Part shown: positions 1 to 8,610 of the stretch, piece by piece
Layout of the letters: every line of letters starts with the position of its first letter
How positions within the stretch are numbered: position 1 is the stretch's first letter
Assembly: GCA_964536965.1 (NCBI GenBank)
Contig: CAZIAL010000014.1
Location: forward strand, 10,603-74,602
From: JACMQW01 sp964536965
Lineage (GTDB): Bacteria; Bdellovibrionota; UBA1018
Direction of reading: 5' to 3'
Length of the DNA: 64,000 nt
Translations under genes and position numbers: made by a program
The notes under the pieces: generated by a model
What the model saw: only the letters and a program-made list of their open reading frames with translations
Database searches by the model: none
What the model was told of the DNA's origin: nothing

Positions 1-132
1 AATTGTCCTTTCGATGGGACAAGACTACTCGCGGTGCGTGCGGAAGTTCGGGCTTAATGCTACTAGAGCATGGTTCGTGCCACAGAGTCACCACGGCATT
101 ACTCTTGCTGCTCGTAAACACTAGAGGTCTCG

Positions 133-2619
133 ATGGATTTTTTCGGTCTGTCCGAAAGTCTCGCCCGGAAAAGATGGGAGTCCGAAGGGCCGAATGAACT
201 GCCCACGGCGAAGGCTCGAGTTTTTCTCGTTCTGCTCAAGGACGTTCTTCTGGAGCCGATGGTATCGCTCCTGCTGGGCTGCGGGACCATCTACTTGCTG
301 CTCGGCGATCGGCAGGAAGCGATCATCTTGCTCGCTTTCCTCGCGGTCATCGTATTCATCACGATCTACCAGGAACGGAAGACGGAGAACGCCCTCGAAG
401 CGCTGAGAGACCTCTCCAGCCCGCGTGCGCTGGTCGTCCGCGACGGGAAAAAGAAAAGGATCCCGGGGCGCGACGTCGTCCGCGAAGATCTTTTGGTCCT
501 AAGCGAAGGCGATCGGGTATCCGCGGACGCGAAGATTCTTTCCGCATCTTCGCTCATGAGCGATGAATCTCTGCTGACCGGTGAGTCATTACCCATCGAA
601 AAGAACATGGGCGAAAACGTCTTCGCAGGGACCACGATCGTGCGGGGGCACGGAATCGCCCAGGTCTTCGCGACCGCCCTCGACACCGAGATCGGAAAGA
701 TCGGAAAAATCCTCGAGAGCGCCCAGCCGGAAAAAACGCGACTGCAGATCGAAACGCGGAAGCTCGTGAAGAAGCTCGCGATCGCCGCGGCCATTCTCTG
801 CATCATCGTGGTCGTCGTATACGGGATGAGTCGAGACGACTGGATGGGAGGATTTCTTTCGGGGCTAACGCTCGCGATGGCGATTCTTCCCAACGAATTT
901 CCCGCGGTACTGGTCATCTTCCTCGCTCTCGGCGCCTGGAGAATTTCTCAGCGTCGCGTGCTCACCCGGAAGATGCCTGCCATCGAGAACCTGGGATCGG
1001 CGACGGTCCTATGCGTGGACAAGACGGGCACGCTCACGCTGAACCAGATGAGCGTCCGCGCGCTTTCCGTATTCGCGCCCGGCCCTTCGGAGTTCGATCT
1101 CCGAACGCGTGCGGGCCAGGAGTTGCCGGAGGAATTTCACTCGCTCGTCGAATACGGAATCCTCGCTTCGAACCCTTCCCCTTACGATCCGATGGAAAAA
1201 GCCGTCCAGCAGATCGGCAGCGAGTATTTATCCGAAACCGAGCACCTCCACCCGGAATGGCGGCTCGCGCGTGAATACCCGCTTACGCCTGAACTCTTGG
1301 CGATGACGCATGTGTGGAAGAGCACCGGCGAAGGATATGTGGTTGGCGCCAAAGGCGCGCCCGAAGCGATCATGGATCTTTGTCATCTTCCGACGGAGAG
1401 AGTGGCCGAGATATCTTCCCAAGTCGCGCATTTCGCCGAACGCGGGCTGCGCGTATTAGGGGTCGCGAGGGCGCCTTTCACGCCGGGACCCCTTCCGGTA
1501 CAACAGCATGACTACGACTTCGAATTCCTCGGTCTGCTCGGGCTTTCGGATCCGATTCGCCCGGACGTTCCCGAGGCGATCCGCGAATGCACCGAGGCCG
1601 GAATTCGAGTCATCATGATCACCGGAGATCATGTGCGCACGGCCAGGAGCATTGCCCGCGAAGTCGGGCTTCAGAACCCGGACGAAACCCTGGCGGGTCC
1701 GGAGTTGGCCGAAATGGACGACGCCGAACTCAGACGAAGACTGAAGACGGTGAACTGTTTTGCCCGAATGGCTCCGGAACAGAAACTCCGGCTCGTGCAA
1801 GCGCTCCAGAGTAACGGCGAGACCGTCGCGATGACCGGGGATGGAGTAAACGACGCTCCCGCGCTGCGAATGGCGCAAATCGGGATCGCCATGGGCGAGC
1901 GGGGCACCGACGTCGCTCGCGAGTCGGCCGACTTGGTCTTACTGAACGACGATTTTTCGTCGATCGTCGAAGCCGTCCGAACGGGACGCCGGATTTTCGA
2001 CAACCTCCGGGGAGCGATGGCTTATCTGCTCGCCGTCCATGTGCCGATCGCGGGAATCTCGCTGCTGCCGATCTTCCTGAATCTGCCGCTCGTCCTGCTC
2101 CCCGTCCACGTCGCGTTTCTCCACCTGATCATCGAGCCGGCCTGCTCCGTGGTATTCGAAGCCGAGCTTCCTGGGGCCGACCTGATGAAGAAGAAACCCA
2201 GGCCCGCGGACCAAGCCCTCTTTTCGCGGGACCTCATCCTTCCGAGCCTCCTCCAGGGCCTGGTGGTTTTCGGCGCGGTCGGGGCGGTTTACGTCGCTTC
2301 GATGTACCGCGGACTGGGTGAAACGGATGCGCGAGCGCTGACGTTTACCACCCTGATTCTGGCCAACCTCGGACTGATCCTGGTGAACCGATCCTGGTCG
2401 CGGACGATTTTAGAAGGAATGCGGGCGCCGAACCGCGCCCTGATCTGGGTGCTCGCAGGTTCGCTTCTTTTTCTGGGTCTCGTCCTCTATGTCCCCTATG
2501 CGCGTGAGCTCTTCCGGTTTTCGTTTCTCCATCCGATCGACCTGGGGATTGCATGCGGAGGCGCGTTTGCCAGCGTCGCTTGGTTCGAGATCTGGAAGAT
2601 CCAGCGGCGGCGAAAATAG
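133..2619 (+). CDS. P2-type cation-transporting ATPase
   Basis: Membrane cation pump that forms an aspartyl-phosphate intermediate. Visible in the 828 residues: actuator loop TGES at 149-152, phosphorylation motif DKTGTLT with D296, and hinge motif MTGDGVNDAP at 567-576. Hydrophobic spans lie near 32-80, 205-265 and repeatedly after 625. The cation_ATPase_N domain is short and there is no N-terminal metal-binding CxxC, which argues against a Cu/Zn/Cd pump. The M4 motif is PNEFP (253-257), where P2A calcium pumps have PEGLP and related bacterial pumps PEEFP. M6 carries IIEPACS with E668. The overall pattern matches bacterial Ca/Mn-like P2 pumps, but the ion is not assignable from sequence. It appears monocistronic, with an AGAGG-type ribosome site just before ATG 133. 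Confidence 0.9.
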   Translation: MDFFGLSESLARKRWESEGPNELPTAKARVFLVLLKDVLLEPMVSLLLGCGTIYLLLGDRQEAIILLAFLAVIVFITIYQERKTENALEALRDLSSPRALVVRDGKKKRIPGRDVVREDLLVLSEGDRVSADAKILSASSLMSDESLLTGESLPIEKNMGENVFAGTTIVRGHGIAQVFATALDTEIGKIGKILESAQPEKTRLQIETRKLVKKLAIAAAILCIIVVVVYGMSRDDWMGGFLSGLTLAMAILPNEFPAVLVIFLALGAWRISQRRVLTRKMPAIENLGSATVLCVDKTGTLTLNQMSVRALSVFAPGPSEFDLRTRAGQELPEEFHSLVEYGILASNPSPYDPMEKAVQQIGSEYLSETEHLHPEWRLAREYPLTPELLAMTHVWKSTGEGYVVGAKGAPEAIMDLCHLPTERVAEISSQVAHFAERGLRVLGVARAPFTPGPLPVQQHDYDFEFLGLLGLSDPIRPDVPEAIRECTEAGIRVIMITGDHVRTARSIAREVGLQNPDETLAGPELAEMDDAELRRRLKTVNCFARMAPEQKLRLVQALQSNGETVAMTGDGVNDAPALRMAQIGIAMGERGTDVARESADLVLLNDDFSSIVEAVRTGRRIFDNLRGAMAYLLAVHVPIAGISLLPIFLNLPLVLLPVHVAFLHLIIEPACSVVFEAELPGADLMKKKPRPADQALFSRDLILPSLLQGLVVFGAVGAVYVASMYRGLGETDARALTFTTLILANLGLILVNRSWSRTILEGMRAPNRALIWVLAGSLLFLGLVLYVPYARELFRFSFLHPIDLGIACGGAFASVAWFEIWKIQRRRK

Positions 2620-2886
2620 GACCGGCCCATTTAGCGACGACAAACCCGGAGATTCCTCAGGATCGATGCGGGGAATTTTACCAGGCATGACCATTGCTCT
2701 CTCCGTGGGGTGACTCACGGAAGCGATGCAGAGTACGCGTCAGAAAAGGCGCAAACCGAAATGCCGGCCGATCCCATTCGACCCTCTGGCGCGGCGCGGA
2801 TCGGTAGATCTTGGCCATTTTTTTCTTTGGCTTCGGGAGCGTTCTCGCTCGTTTTCCCCTTTGTATTCTTCGTCGGATGGACGGTA
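2620..2886. other. intergenic spacer before the first IS element
   Basis: Between the ATPase stop and the left inverted repeat of the first IS3 element. I see no convincing gene or strong terminator; short open frames here lack ribosome sites and family resemblance. Confidence 0.5.
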
Positions 2887-2916
2887 GGTGTCTGGAAAGA
2901 TGCAAGGTCAAGCGAA

Positions 2917-3996
2917 TTACGCTGCCTTCTTCTCGGCTAAATCATTGATTGGGTTGAGGGTAACGAAAGTCGCCGATTCCCAAAAACGCGGAGTCTTACC
3001 AATCCAGCGCCCAGGATTTTTAAGATACGCTTCGAGATACACTGCGCGTCTTCGTTCCAGGATCGCCTTGTCGCGGCCCTGATGACGATCCTCGGGTGTT
3101 ACGAATCCGATCCCGCTGTGCAGGTGCTTTGTGTTGTACCATTTCGCAAAGTCGGCGACCCAGGCTTTTGCGTCCTCGATGTTCTTGAATGGACCTCTCG
3201 GATACGAGGGTCGGTACTTCAGAGTCTTAAATAACGATTCCGAGAACGCATTATCATCACTCACCGATGGACGACTGAACGATGGCAACACTCCGAGGCG
3301 ACGCAGTGTCGCAAGCATCGTGCTGGCCTTCATCGGGCCGCCGTTGTCAGCATGTACGGCGAGTTGCTTCTTCTGCACCCGCTCTAAGCGATAAGCTCGC
3401 CTCATCATTCGAGTCGAGATTTCTGCGCTTTCGTAGTGTTCGACTTTCCAGGTGATGATCTTACGGCTGTAGATGTCGACGATTAGGTAGAGGTAAAAGA
3501 ATTTTCCGAGTACCGAGGAGCGAAGATAAGTGATGTCCCAGCTCCATACTTGATTTGGACCTACCGCGATAAGTTCCTTCGGGCGCGAATGCTTCGGCGG
3601 AGAGGAGTGCCTTCGATGGGCGAGCAGTTTGTGCTCACGTAACACCCGGTAGAATGTTGACTCGCATGCGACGTAGATTCCGCGGTCCGCGAGCGTTGGA
3701 ACGATTTGCTTCGGATGCTTGTCCCGAAACTCGGGGCTACAGGAGATTTCAATGATTCGGTCTTTTTCGAACTTTGTAAGCTTATTGTGAACGAGCTTCG
3801 GTCCGCGTCTGCGGTCGCCGTACGGATTTTTCTTCCAGCGGTAGTAGCATCCTGCTTCGATCGAGAACGCGCGGCAGGCGTTGTCTACTCGGCAGCCGTT
3901 TTCTTTGGCTTCTTCGACGAGCTCGATGCATCTTCGCCGGTCGTCGGCGGAGATTTTTCTTCCCTTTGCTCCCCCCAGATCGATTCCGCTTTTTTT
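2917..3996 (-). CDS. IS3 transposase, OrfB (DDE) part of OrfAB
   Basis: Catalytic half of the transposase, reached by -1 frameshifting from orfA. The frame is open from a TAA in the A-run (3997-3999) to the stop at 2917, with no internal stop, about 359 codons. The rve/DDE core shows SWDITY (first Asp), HADNGG (second Asp) and SESLFKTLKY (catalytic Glu), plus the IS3 feature WYNTKHLHSGIGFVTP. The only internal start is a GTG at 3645, well inside the conserved helical region, so translation as an OrfAB fusion of about 510 residues is the likely functional form. It looks intact. Confidence 0.85.
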   Translation of the reverse strand, partial: KKSGIDLGGAKGRKISADDRRRCIELVEEAKENGCRVDNACRAFSIEAGCYYRWKKNPYGDRRRGPKLVHNKLTKFEKDRIIEISCSPEFRDKHPKQIVPTLADRGIYVACESTFYRVLREHKLLAHRRHSSPPKHSRPKELIAVGPNQVWSWDITYLRSSVLGKFFYLYLIVDIYSRKIITWKVEHYESAEISTRMMRRAYRLERVQKKQLAVHADNGGPMKASTMLATLRRLGVLPSFSRPSVSDDNAFSESLFKTLKYRPSYPRGPFKNIEDAKAWVADFAKWYNTKHLHSGIGFVTPEDRHQGRDKAILERRRAVYLEAYLKNPGRWIGKTPRFWESATFVTLNPINDLAEKKAA

Positions 3997-4454
3997 TTAA
4001 GGGCAAGCAGTGCGGTCGCTTCTTTTAGCGCTCTGTCCTTCAGTTTAAGTTCGCGTTGCAGCTCTTTGATTCGTTGCCTGAGCAGCGCATCTTCATTTTC
4101 GTTTCTGATTTGGTTTAGTTTCCGGTTTCGGCCCATGAGACCCATTACCTCATTCTTCCACTCACGGAGATGGCAATGGTAGAGACCCTTCGAGCGGAGG
4201 TAGAGGCCGAGCTCTTCCTCGGTCATGAACCGGGTTTCAAGGAGCGCCTTGGTTTTGGCGGCTAAGCTCCAGTCCTGCGGCCGGGTCCCTTTCATTTCGA
4301 AGCCATGAGGATCGGTTAGATGCTCCTTAAGCCACCGAAAAAGAGTTGCGCGTGGAACCCCGCATTCAGCCCCGACTTCTTCGATCCTTTTGCCCTTCCT
4401 CGATAAGACTTTTTCTAAAACTTCCTTTTTAAAATCCGGAGAGTACCTGGACAT
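3885..4454 (-). CDS. IS3 OrfA, helix-turn-helix protein
   Basis: DNA-binding half of the transposase, 189 residues, longer than the usual ~100-residue IS3 OrfA. The N-terminus has an HTH (KRIEEVGAECGVPRATLFRWLKE). A predicted leucine-zipper/coiled-coil segment (ENEDALLRQRIKELQREL and following) precedes the AAA AAA AAA run coding KKK at the frameshift site. Unshifted translation continues about 35 residues past the slippery site into a Ser/Lys-rich tail (SSSSKKPKKTAAE). The same layout occurs in the second copy. Confidence 0.8.
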   Translation of the reverse strand: MSRYSPDFKKEVLEKVLSRKGKRIEEVGAECGVPRATLFRWLKEHLTDPHGFEMKGTRPQDWSLAAKTKALLETRFMTEEELGLYLRSKGLYHCHLREWKNEVMGLMGRNRKLNQIRNENEDALLRQRIKELQRELKLKDRALKEATALLALKKKAESIWGEQREEKSPPTTGEDASSSSKKPKKTAAE

Positions 4455-4588
4455 TGGGTCCCATTCTCCGCTCTCATTTCAACTATCTGCGTCTGGCATC
4501 TTTGCTGGCACCGAGAGGGTTTCAGGAGAGATGTCGGAAGGTGGGGCGGACTGCTAATTCGTAAGCGATCGGGAAATGATGATCAAGT

Positions 4589-5056
4589 TCATTCAGAACT
4601 GGATTTCATTGCTTCTACTGTCGCTCGCGCGGTTGCGAGATCCGCGCCCGTTTTCTGGACGCACAGACGAATTGCTTCAATAATTTTCCCGTCGCCGATC
4701 ATTTCCTCGATTTCGGAACGAAGCTGCGGCTCCAGTTGCAGACGAGTTGGTTGATTCTTCGGCGACGGGGGCCCTACCACCCCTTGGATCGGATATTGTT
4801 TCCATTCGGTAGACTTTATTCCAAACTCAAACTCTGCCTGTCCGAAAGCTTCTTCAAGCGTCAGATGAAATCCATCCGTCATCTCTTCTCCGCTTTCGTC
4901 GCAGTACAAGAGATAGTAACCGCCGTCAGTTTCATACTGGACCACTCGTAACTCATGGGGCCTTGGCATAGCGTGCCCACCTATTCGATGTTTGGTCTTA
5001 CCTTCATCGAAGTGGAGCGAACCAACTTTTACGAAATAGAGGAATCTCGTATTCAT
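4589..5056 (-). CDS. unknown protein with L7/L12-like C-terminal segment
   Basis: 155-residue soluble protein; the first 28 residues may be untranslated because an internal ATG at 4972 (MPRPHELRVVQY) begins the compact domain. The middle region (GGYYLLYCDESGEEMTDGFHL) is aromatic and acidic. The last ~40 residues (GKIIEAIRLCVQKTGADLATA) resemble the helix-loop-helix of the ribosomal protein L7/L12 C-terminal domain, a fold also found fused to unrelated bacterial domains. It sits alone between two IS3 elements on the same strand, so it may be cargo. No function can be assigned. Confidence 0.6.
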   Translation of the reverse strand: MNTRFLYFVKVGSLHFDEGKTKHRIGGHAMPRPHELRVVQYETDGGYYLLYCDESGEEMTDGFHLTLEEAFGQAEFEFGIKSTEWKQYPIQGVVGPPSPKNQPTRLQLEPQLRSEIEEMIGDGKIIEAIRLCVQKTGADLATARATVEAMKSSSE

Positions 5057-5104
5057 TGGTCCATTGTCGCACGCTTCTAACTTAATCGTCCATCGGTCTA
5101 GAGG

Positions 5105-6193
5105 TCAGGCGCTGATTGACTGAGTCACATTCTGCTCGATTCGCGCGGAGTTCAGAGTCACGAGCGACACTGCGCTCCAATCTCGGATGGCACCGCTCCA
5201 CCTCGTGGGGTGCCTGTCACGTGCAAGTTCATACGTTGCCCGTCGTCGCTCAAGAATAAGCGTGTCCTCTCCGCGATGGCGACTCGCCGGGGTTACGAAG
5301 TTGATTCCACTGTGGAGGTGGCGGTTGTTGTACCAATCAATGAAGTTCTCCACCCAGGCGCTGGCTTCACCTATCGAATCGAAAGGCCGATTTGGATACG
5401 CAGGATGATATTTCAGGGTTTTAAAGAGCGCCTCAGAATAGGCATTATCGTTACTTACTGACGGACGGCTGAATGAGGGTACAACGCCTAGTTTTTTTAG
5501 CGTAGCGAGCATCGTAGCGCCCTTCATGGGCCCCCCGTTGTCGGAATGAATGAAGAGCTGATGCCGCTCGATTCCTTCTGCACTGCAGATACTTGTGATC
5601 ATTTCGGATGAGAGATCGGAGCCCTCCCGCTCCGCGAGTTCGTAGCCCATGACCTTTCGACTGTAGATATCAATCACGAGGTACAAGTAGAAAAAGACCC
5701 CAAGCACAGTGGTTCGTAGGTACGTAATGTCCCAACTCCAGACTTGATTTGGAGCGTATGCAATTAGTTCCTTCGGACGTGAGTGCCTCGGAGGATTGCA
5801 ACGGCTTCGATGGGCGAGAAGTCGTTCTTTCCGAAGTACCCGGTAAAACGTCGACTCGGAAGCTACGTAGATTCCTCGATCCGCTAGAATCGGAACGATG
5901 TGCCTGGGCTGCCGATCCCGGAACTCCGGACTGCAACAGATCGCGACGATGCGAGCCCGTTCTTCGCTGTTCAGTTCGTGAGGAAGTGGCCCTATCGGCC
6001 CTCGACGTTGGTCGCCATCAGCATTCTTCCGCCAGCGCTCGTATGTCCTCGGACTGATTCCGAGTGCCAGGCATGCGGGTTCTACTCGCGCGCCTTCTTG
6101 TCTTGCTTCTTCGACGAGGAGTGAGATTCGCTCTCGGTCTTCTCGGCTGGTCTTTCGTCCTCGTTTACCCCGAAGACCAGCTCCGCTTTTTTT
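5105..6193 (-). CDS. IS3 transposase, OrfB (DDE) part of OrfAB
   Basis: Catalytic half of the copy-2 transposase. I read the frame codon by codon from the V-start at 5707 up through about 5900 without a stop, and it continues in the -1 frame to the A8 run. DDE elements: SWDITYLR (Asp), HSDNGGPMKGATMLATL (Asp) and SEALFKTLKYHPAYP (Glu). Downstream is the IS3 motif WYNNRHLHSGINFVTP. It shares most motifs with copy 1 but differs at many positions. It appears intact and is probably made as an OrfAB fusion. Confidence 0.82.
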   Translation of the reverse strand, partial: KKSGAGLRGKRGRKTSREDRERISLLVEEARQEGARVEPACLALGISPRTYERWRKNADGDQRRGPIGPLPHELNSEERARIVAICCSPEFRDRQPRHIVPILADRGIYVASESTFYRVLRKERLLAHRSRCNPPRHSRPKELIAYAPNQVWSWDITYLRTTVLGVFFYLYLVIDIYSRKVMGYELAEREGSDLSSEMITSICSAEGIERHQLFIHSDNGGPMKGATMLATLKKLGVVPSFSRPSVSNDNAYSEALFKTLKYHPAYPNRPFDSIGEASAWVENFIDWYNNRHLHSGINFVTPASRHRGEDTLILERRRATYELARDRHPTRWSGAIRDWSAVSLVTLNSARIEQNVTQSISA

Positions 6194-6645
6194 TGGAGTG
6201 CAATAAGGGCCGTGGCTTCTCGGAGGGCGTGATCCTTCCGCTTGAGCTCGTGCTCGAGTTCGCGAATTCGGCGAAGGAGTGCCGCGTTTTCATCTTCGTT
6301 ATGATTGCGCCCGGCCTTCTTCACTTCGAGCAAGACCTCGCGTTTCCACCGTTCGATTTGGTCATGATAAAGGCCGTGATGCCTGAGGTATTTTCCGAGT
6401 TCAATGGAATCGAGATCTCGGGTTTCGAGAAGCACTTTTAGTCGAGATGCCATGCCCCAAAATTGGGGCTGGGAGACTTTCCGGACGACCCCAGCGGCCT
6501 GCGGACCGGCATTCTTGAGCCAGCGGTACATACTCGATCGCGACACGCCGAGCTCCTTCGCGATGTCTGGGATCCGCTTAGACCCGCTTTCAGCGATCGC
6601 CTGTTGAACTGTCTCTAAGCGAAATGAATGGCAATAAGTCTTCAT
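6082..6645 (-). CDS. IS3 OrfA, helix-turn-helix protein
   Basis: 187-residue OrfA of copy 2. The HTH is at about residues 15-45 (KRIPDIAKELGVSRSSMYRWLK), and a helical zipper (ENAALLRRIRELEHELKRK) precedes the slippery run at LQKKAE. As in copy 1, unshifted translation runs past the frameshift into a Glu/Ser/Lys-rich tail. ATG at 6645 follows a purine-rich segment. Similar length and tail in both copies suggest that the extended OrfA is a real feature of this IS group. Confidence 0.8.
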   Translation of the reverse strand: MKTYCHSFRLETVQQAIAESGSKRIPDIAKELGVSRSSMYRWLKNAGPQAAGVVRKVSQPQFWGMASRLKVLLETRDLDSIELGKYLRHHGLYHDQIERWKREVLLEVKKAGRNHNEDENAALLRRIRELEHELKRKDHALREATALIALQKKAELVFGVNEDERPAEKTESESHSSSKKQDKKARE

Positions 6646-6716
6646 AACTACGGAGAATTCCTTCTCAGCTCTCTTGGGATTGAATGAAAATCCTATCCGT
6701 CATCTTTCCTGACCCC

Positions 6717-7057
6717 GAGAGAAGCTACAGCGCCAGGGGAAATCCCCACAGTCAGTGGTCAATAACCGATCTAAGCAGATGGGTATCTGACTCGCGAGTC
6801 AGTTTTGACTTTGGCTGACAGCGTGCTCGCTAATGTGGCTTGCTAGATCTTCCAAATCGGAGGCGTGATCTTCTAGAATTTCGCCAACACCGTTCAACGG
6901 CTCGTCTAAATCTAAAACCTCGGTTTCATCGGTTGCAGCCCGCTTGAATAGGCCCGCTAACCCCAAAAGTCTGATTCTGAGATAAGATAATTGCCGATAG
7001 ATCTCGTCGAGAGAAGGACACTCAACGGCTTCACAGTCCGGCGGGGAGCTATTTTTT
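6717..7057. other. AT-rich non-coding stretch between IS copy 2 and the mer operon
   Basis: About 340 bases downstream of merA. No open frame has a ribosome site or recognisable domain. The only signal is the short relic frame at 7058-7141 next to it. Probably decayed mobile-element DNA. Confidence 0.5.
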
Positions 7058-7141
7058 TTAATTCAGAATTCGCTCTACGCATTCGCCCTCCAACAGTAGT
7101 GGGACTTGTCCCCACTTGGAGCTTACACATCGTAAGTGCAT
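7058..7141 (-). pseudogene. 27-codon relic frame carrying the SKWGQVPLL motif
   Basis: A short frame beginning 22 nt after the merA stop and ending TAA at 7058. It contains SSKWGQVPLLLEGE. The nine residues SKWGQVPLL recur in the 56-residue protein at 10263-10433 on the other side of the mer operon. All six nucleotide differences between the two nine-codon stretches are silent third-position changes, so the similarity is at the protein level. The upstream part seen in the longer protein is missing here, hence I call it a truncated copy. Confidence 0.45.
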
Positions 7142-7163
7142 TCACATCGTGTACGGCTAGTGC

Positions 7164-8582
7164 CTATGAGGCGCAGCATGAGAGCTTCTTCACATCCTTC
7201 TCAAAGCCTTGGGCAGCAAGCTTAACCGCTTCAGATTGAGTTAGGTAAGGATGAAGCATGGAAGCAACATCGGAGACGGGAATCTTGTACCTGATCATGA
7301 GGCTAAGCTCCATGATGAGTTCCGAGCCCTCAGGCGCTACGATTCTTGCGCCAATCAGGTGGTCAGATCCTTTTCTCCTAAGAAGTTTAATGAAACCCCT
7401 GGTATCGCGCGCAGCAATGGCGCGCGGAACATGATTCATTTCTACAAATGACGAGTCGTACTCAATCCCGTTCGCGACCGCTCCACGTTCATTGAGTCCC
7501 ACTCCTGCAACCTGCGGGTCTGAGAAAATAACCCAAGGTACGACGGTGTAGTCCGCTTTGCGTTGATTCCCCTTAAACGCATTTTCAGCGGCAAGATTTC
7601 CCTCGTAAGCCGCGACATATACTAGGGGTGGAGAGGGCGTTACGTCGCCGGCAGCGTAAATCGACTCCTGTGTGGTCTGGCAGAATTCGTTAATCATGAT
7701 TGACCCGGTTTCTGTAAACGCCACACCCGCAGCCAATAGGTTAAGACCTGCGGTATTAGCCCTTCTTCCGGTGGCCACGAGAAGATGTTCCACGTCCAGA
7801 GTCGAATCGCGACCTTCGCCGAATAGAGATAGCTTTACACCAGTACGGCTCTTTTTTACTTCTCGGACCTCAGTCTGCCCTAGTATTCGAATTCCCTCAT
7901 CGGTCAAATATTGCATCATCCAGCTACTAACGTCATCGTCTTCATGCGAGAGAATTTTGCTTCTTTGAATGAGCGTTACTTCCGAACCTAAACGCCGAAA
8001 CATTTGCGCAGTTTCAAGCGCAATGTACCCGCCGCCTAAAATAGCTAGAGATTTTGGAAATCGCTCCAATTCAAAAGCAGTGGTGCTTGTTAGATACCCT
8101 GACTCTTTGAGCCCGGGGATTGGAGGAACATATTCAGAACTTCCAGTGCAGATGAGAAACTTCTCGGCTGTTAGTTTTCGGGCAGCGACTTCAATCGTCT
8201 TTTGATCGATAAACCTTGCTTCGCCTTGGATTAGGGAGATCAAGCTATTCTCCCTGAGGACTGACTGATATTTCGCCTCCCGAAGCTCACTCACAAGCCT
8301 GTTCTTTGCCGCAATAACTTCTTCAAAATGGACTTCCGCTCGGCCAGGCAGGATGCCCTCGAATCGACTTGTTTCGATTCGGTGTTTGGTTTCAGCTGCT
8401 CGGATTAGGGTCTTTGAAGGTACGCAACCTACGTTTACGCAGGTTCCTCCCAAAGTGCCTTTCTCGATCATTCCGACACTTTTCCCAAGCTCCGTCGCCT
8501 TGATAGCGGCGGCAAATGCGGCGGAACCACTGCCAATGATCAGTAGATCAAAATCTTTTTTTCTGGAGTCACAGCATTTCAT
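7164..8582 (-). CDS. merA: mercuric reductase
   Basis: Flavoprotein that reduces Hg(II) to volatile Hg(0) with NADPH. I place the start at ATG 8582 (472 residues), behind a GGAG site; the longer frame to 8645 overlaps merP. The N-terminus has a FAD Rossmann motif (IIGSGSAAFAAA). The redox pair lies in GGTCVNVGCVPSK (C48, C53), an NAD(P)H-binding loop in ILGGGYIALE, and a second FAD motif in YAAGDVT. The pyridine-nucleotide dimerisation domain ends in the MerA-specific vicinal Cys pair LSCCAS (C469, C470). The N-terminal HMA domain of many MerA proteins is absent. Last gene of merRTPA. Confidence 0.95.
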   Translation of the reverse strand: MKCCDSRKKDFDLLIIGSGSAAFAAAIKATELGKSVGMIEKGTLGGTCVNVGCVPSKTLIRAAETKHRIETSRFEGILPGRAEVHFEEVIAAKNRLVSELREAKYQSVLRENSLISLIQGEARFIDQKTIEVAARKLTAEKFLICTGSSEYVPPIPGLKESGYLTSTTAFELERFPKSLAILGGGYIALETAQMFRRLGSEVTLIQRSKILSHEDDDVSSWMMQYLTDEGIRILGQTEVREVKKSRTGVKLSLFGEGRDSTLDVEHLLVATGRRANTAGLNLLAAGVAFTETGSIMINEFCQTTQESIYAAGDVTPSPPLVYVAAYEGNLAAENAFKGNQRKADYTVVPWVIFSDPQVAGVGLNERGAVANGIEYDSSFVEMNHVPRAIAARDTRGFIKLLRRKGSDHLIGARIVAPEGSELIMELSLMIRYKIPVSDVASMLHPYLTQSEAVKLAAQGFEKDVKKLSCCAS

Positions 8583-8610
8583 AACTCTCTTACTCCGAGC
8601 GTTTTTGCGC

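Larger units (their letters stand above)
2887..4512 (-). mobile_element. IS3-family insertion sequence, copy 1
   Basis: A complete-looking IS3-family element transcribed on the minus strand. Terminal inverted repeats are visible: left end 2887-2906 (ggtgtctggaaagatgcaag) and the reverse complement of the right end 4512-4493 (ggtgccagcaaagatgccag), matching at 16 of 20 positions. Inside are orfA and an orfB in the -1 frame, joined at an A9 slippery run (3990-3998). No clear target-site duplication flanks it, so the insertion may be old or the outer bases eroded. It shares end sequence and architecture with the element at 5101-6716. Confidence 0.85.
5101..6716 (-). mobile_element. IS3-family insertion sequence, copy 2 (diverged)
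   Basis: Second IS3-family element in the same orientation as copy 1 but clearly different in sequence. Its right end (reverse complement of 6716-6701, ggggtcaggaaagatg) matches the ends of copy 1 in pattern. The left end is less certain: gaggtcagg at 5101-5109 matches the right-end start, after which similarity fades, and the orfB stop lies inside it. orfA and orfB are joined at an A8 run (6187-6194) in the -1 frame. The two copies are too diverged to be ends of a recent composite transposon. Confidence 0.75.

Noticed and set aside
2887..6716. Composite transposon made of two identical IS3 copies
   Set aside because: The two elements differ at many amino acids and at their ends, so they did not arise as a recent pair.
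6957..7145. 63-codon frame downstream of merA
   Set aside because: It overlaps the SKWGQVPLL relic in another frame, and that frame shows silent-site conservation.
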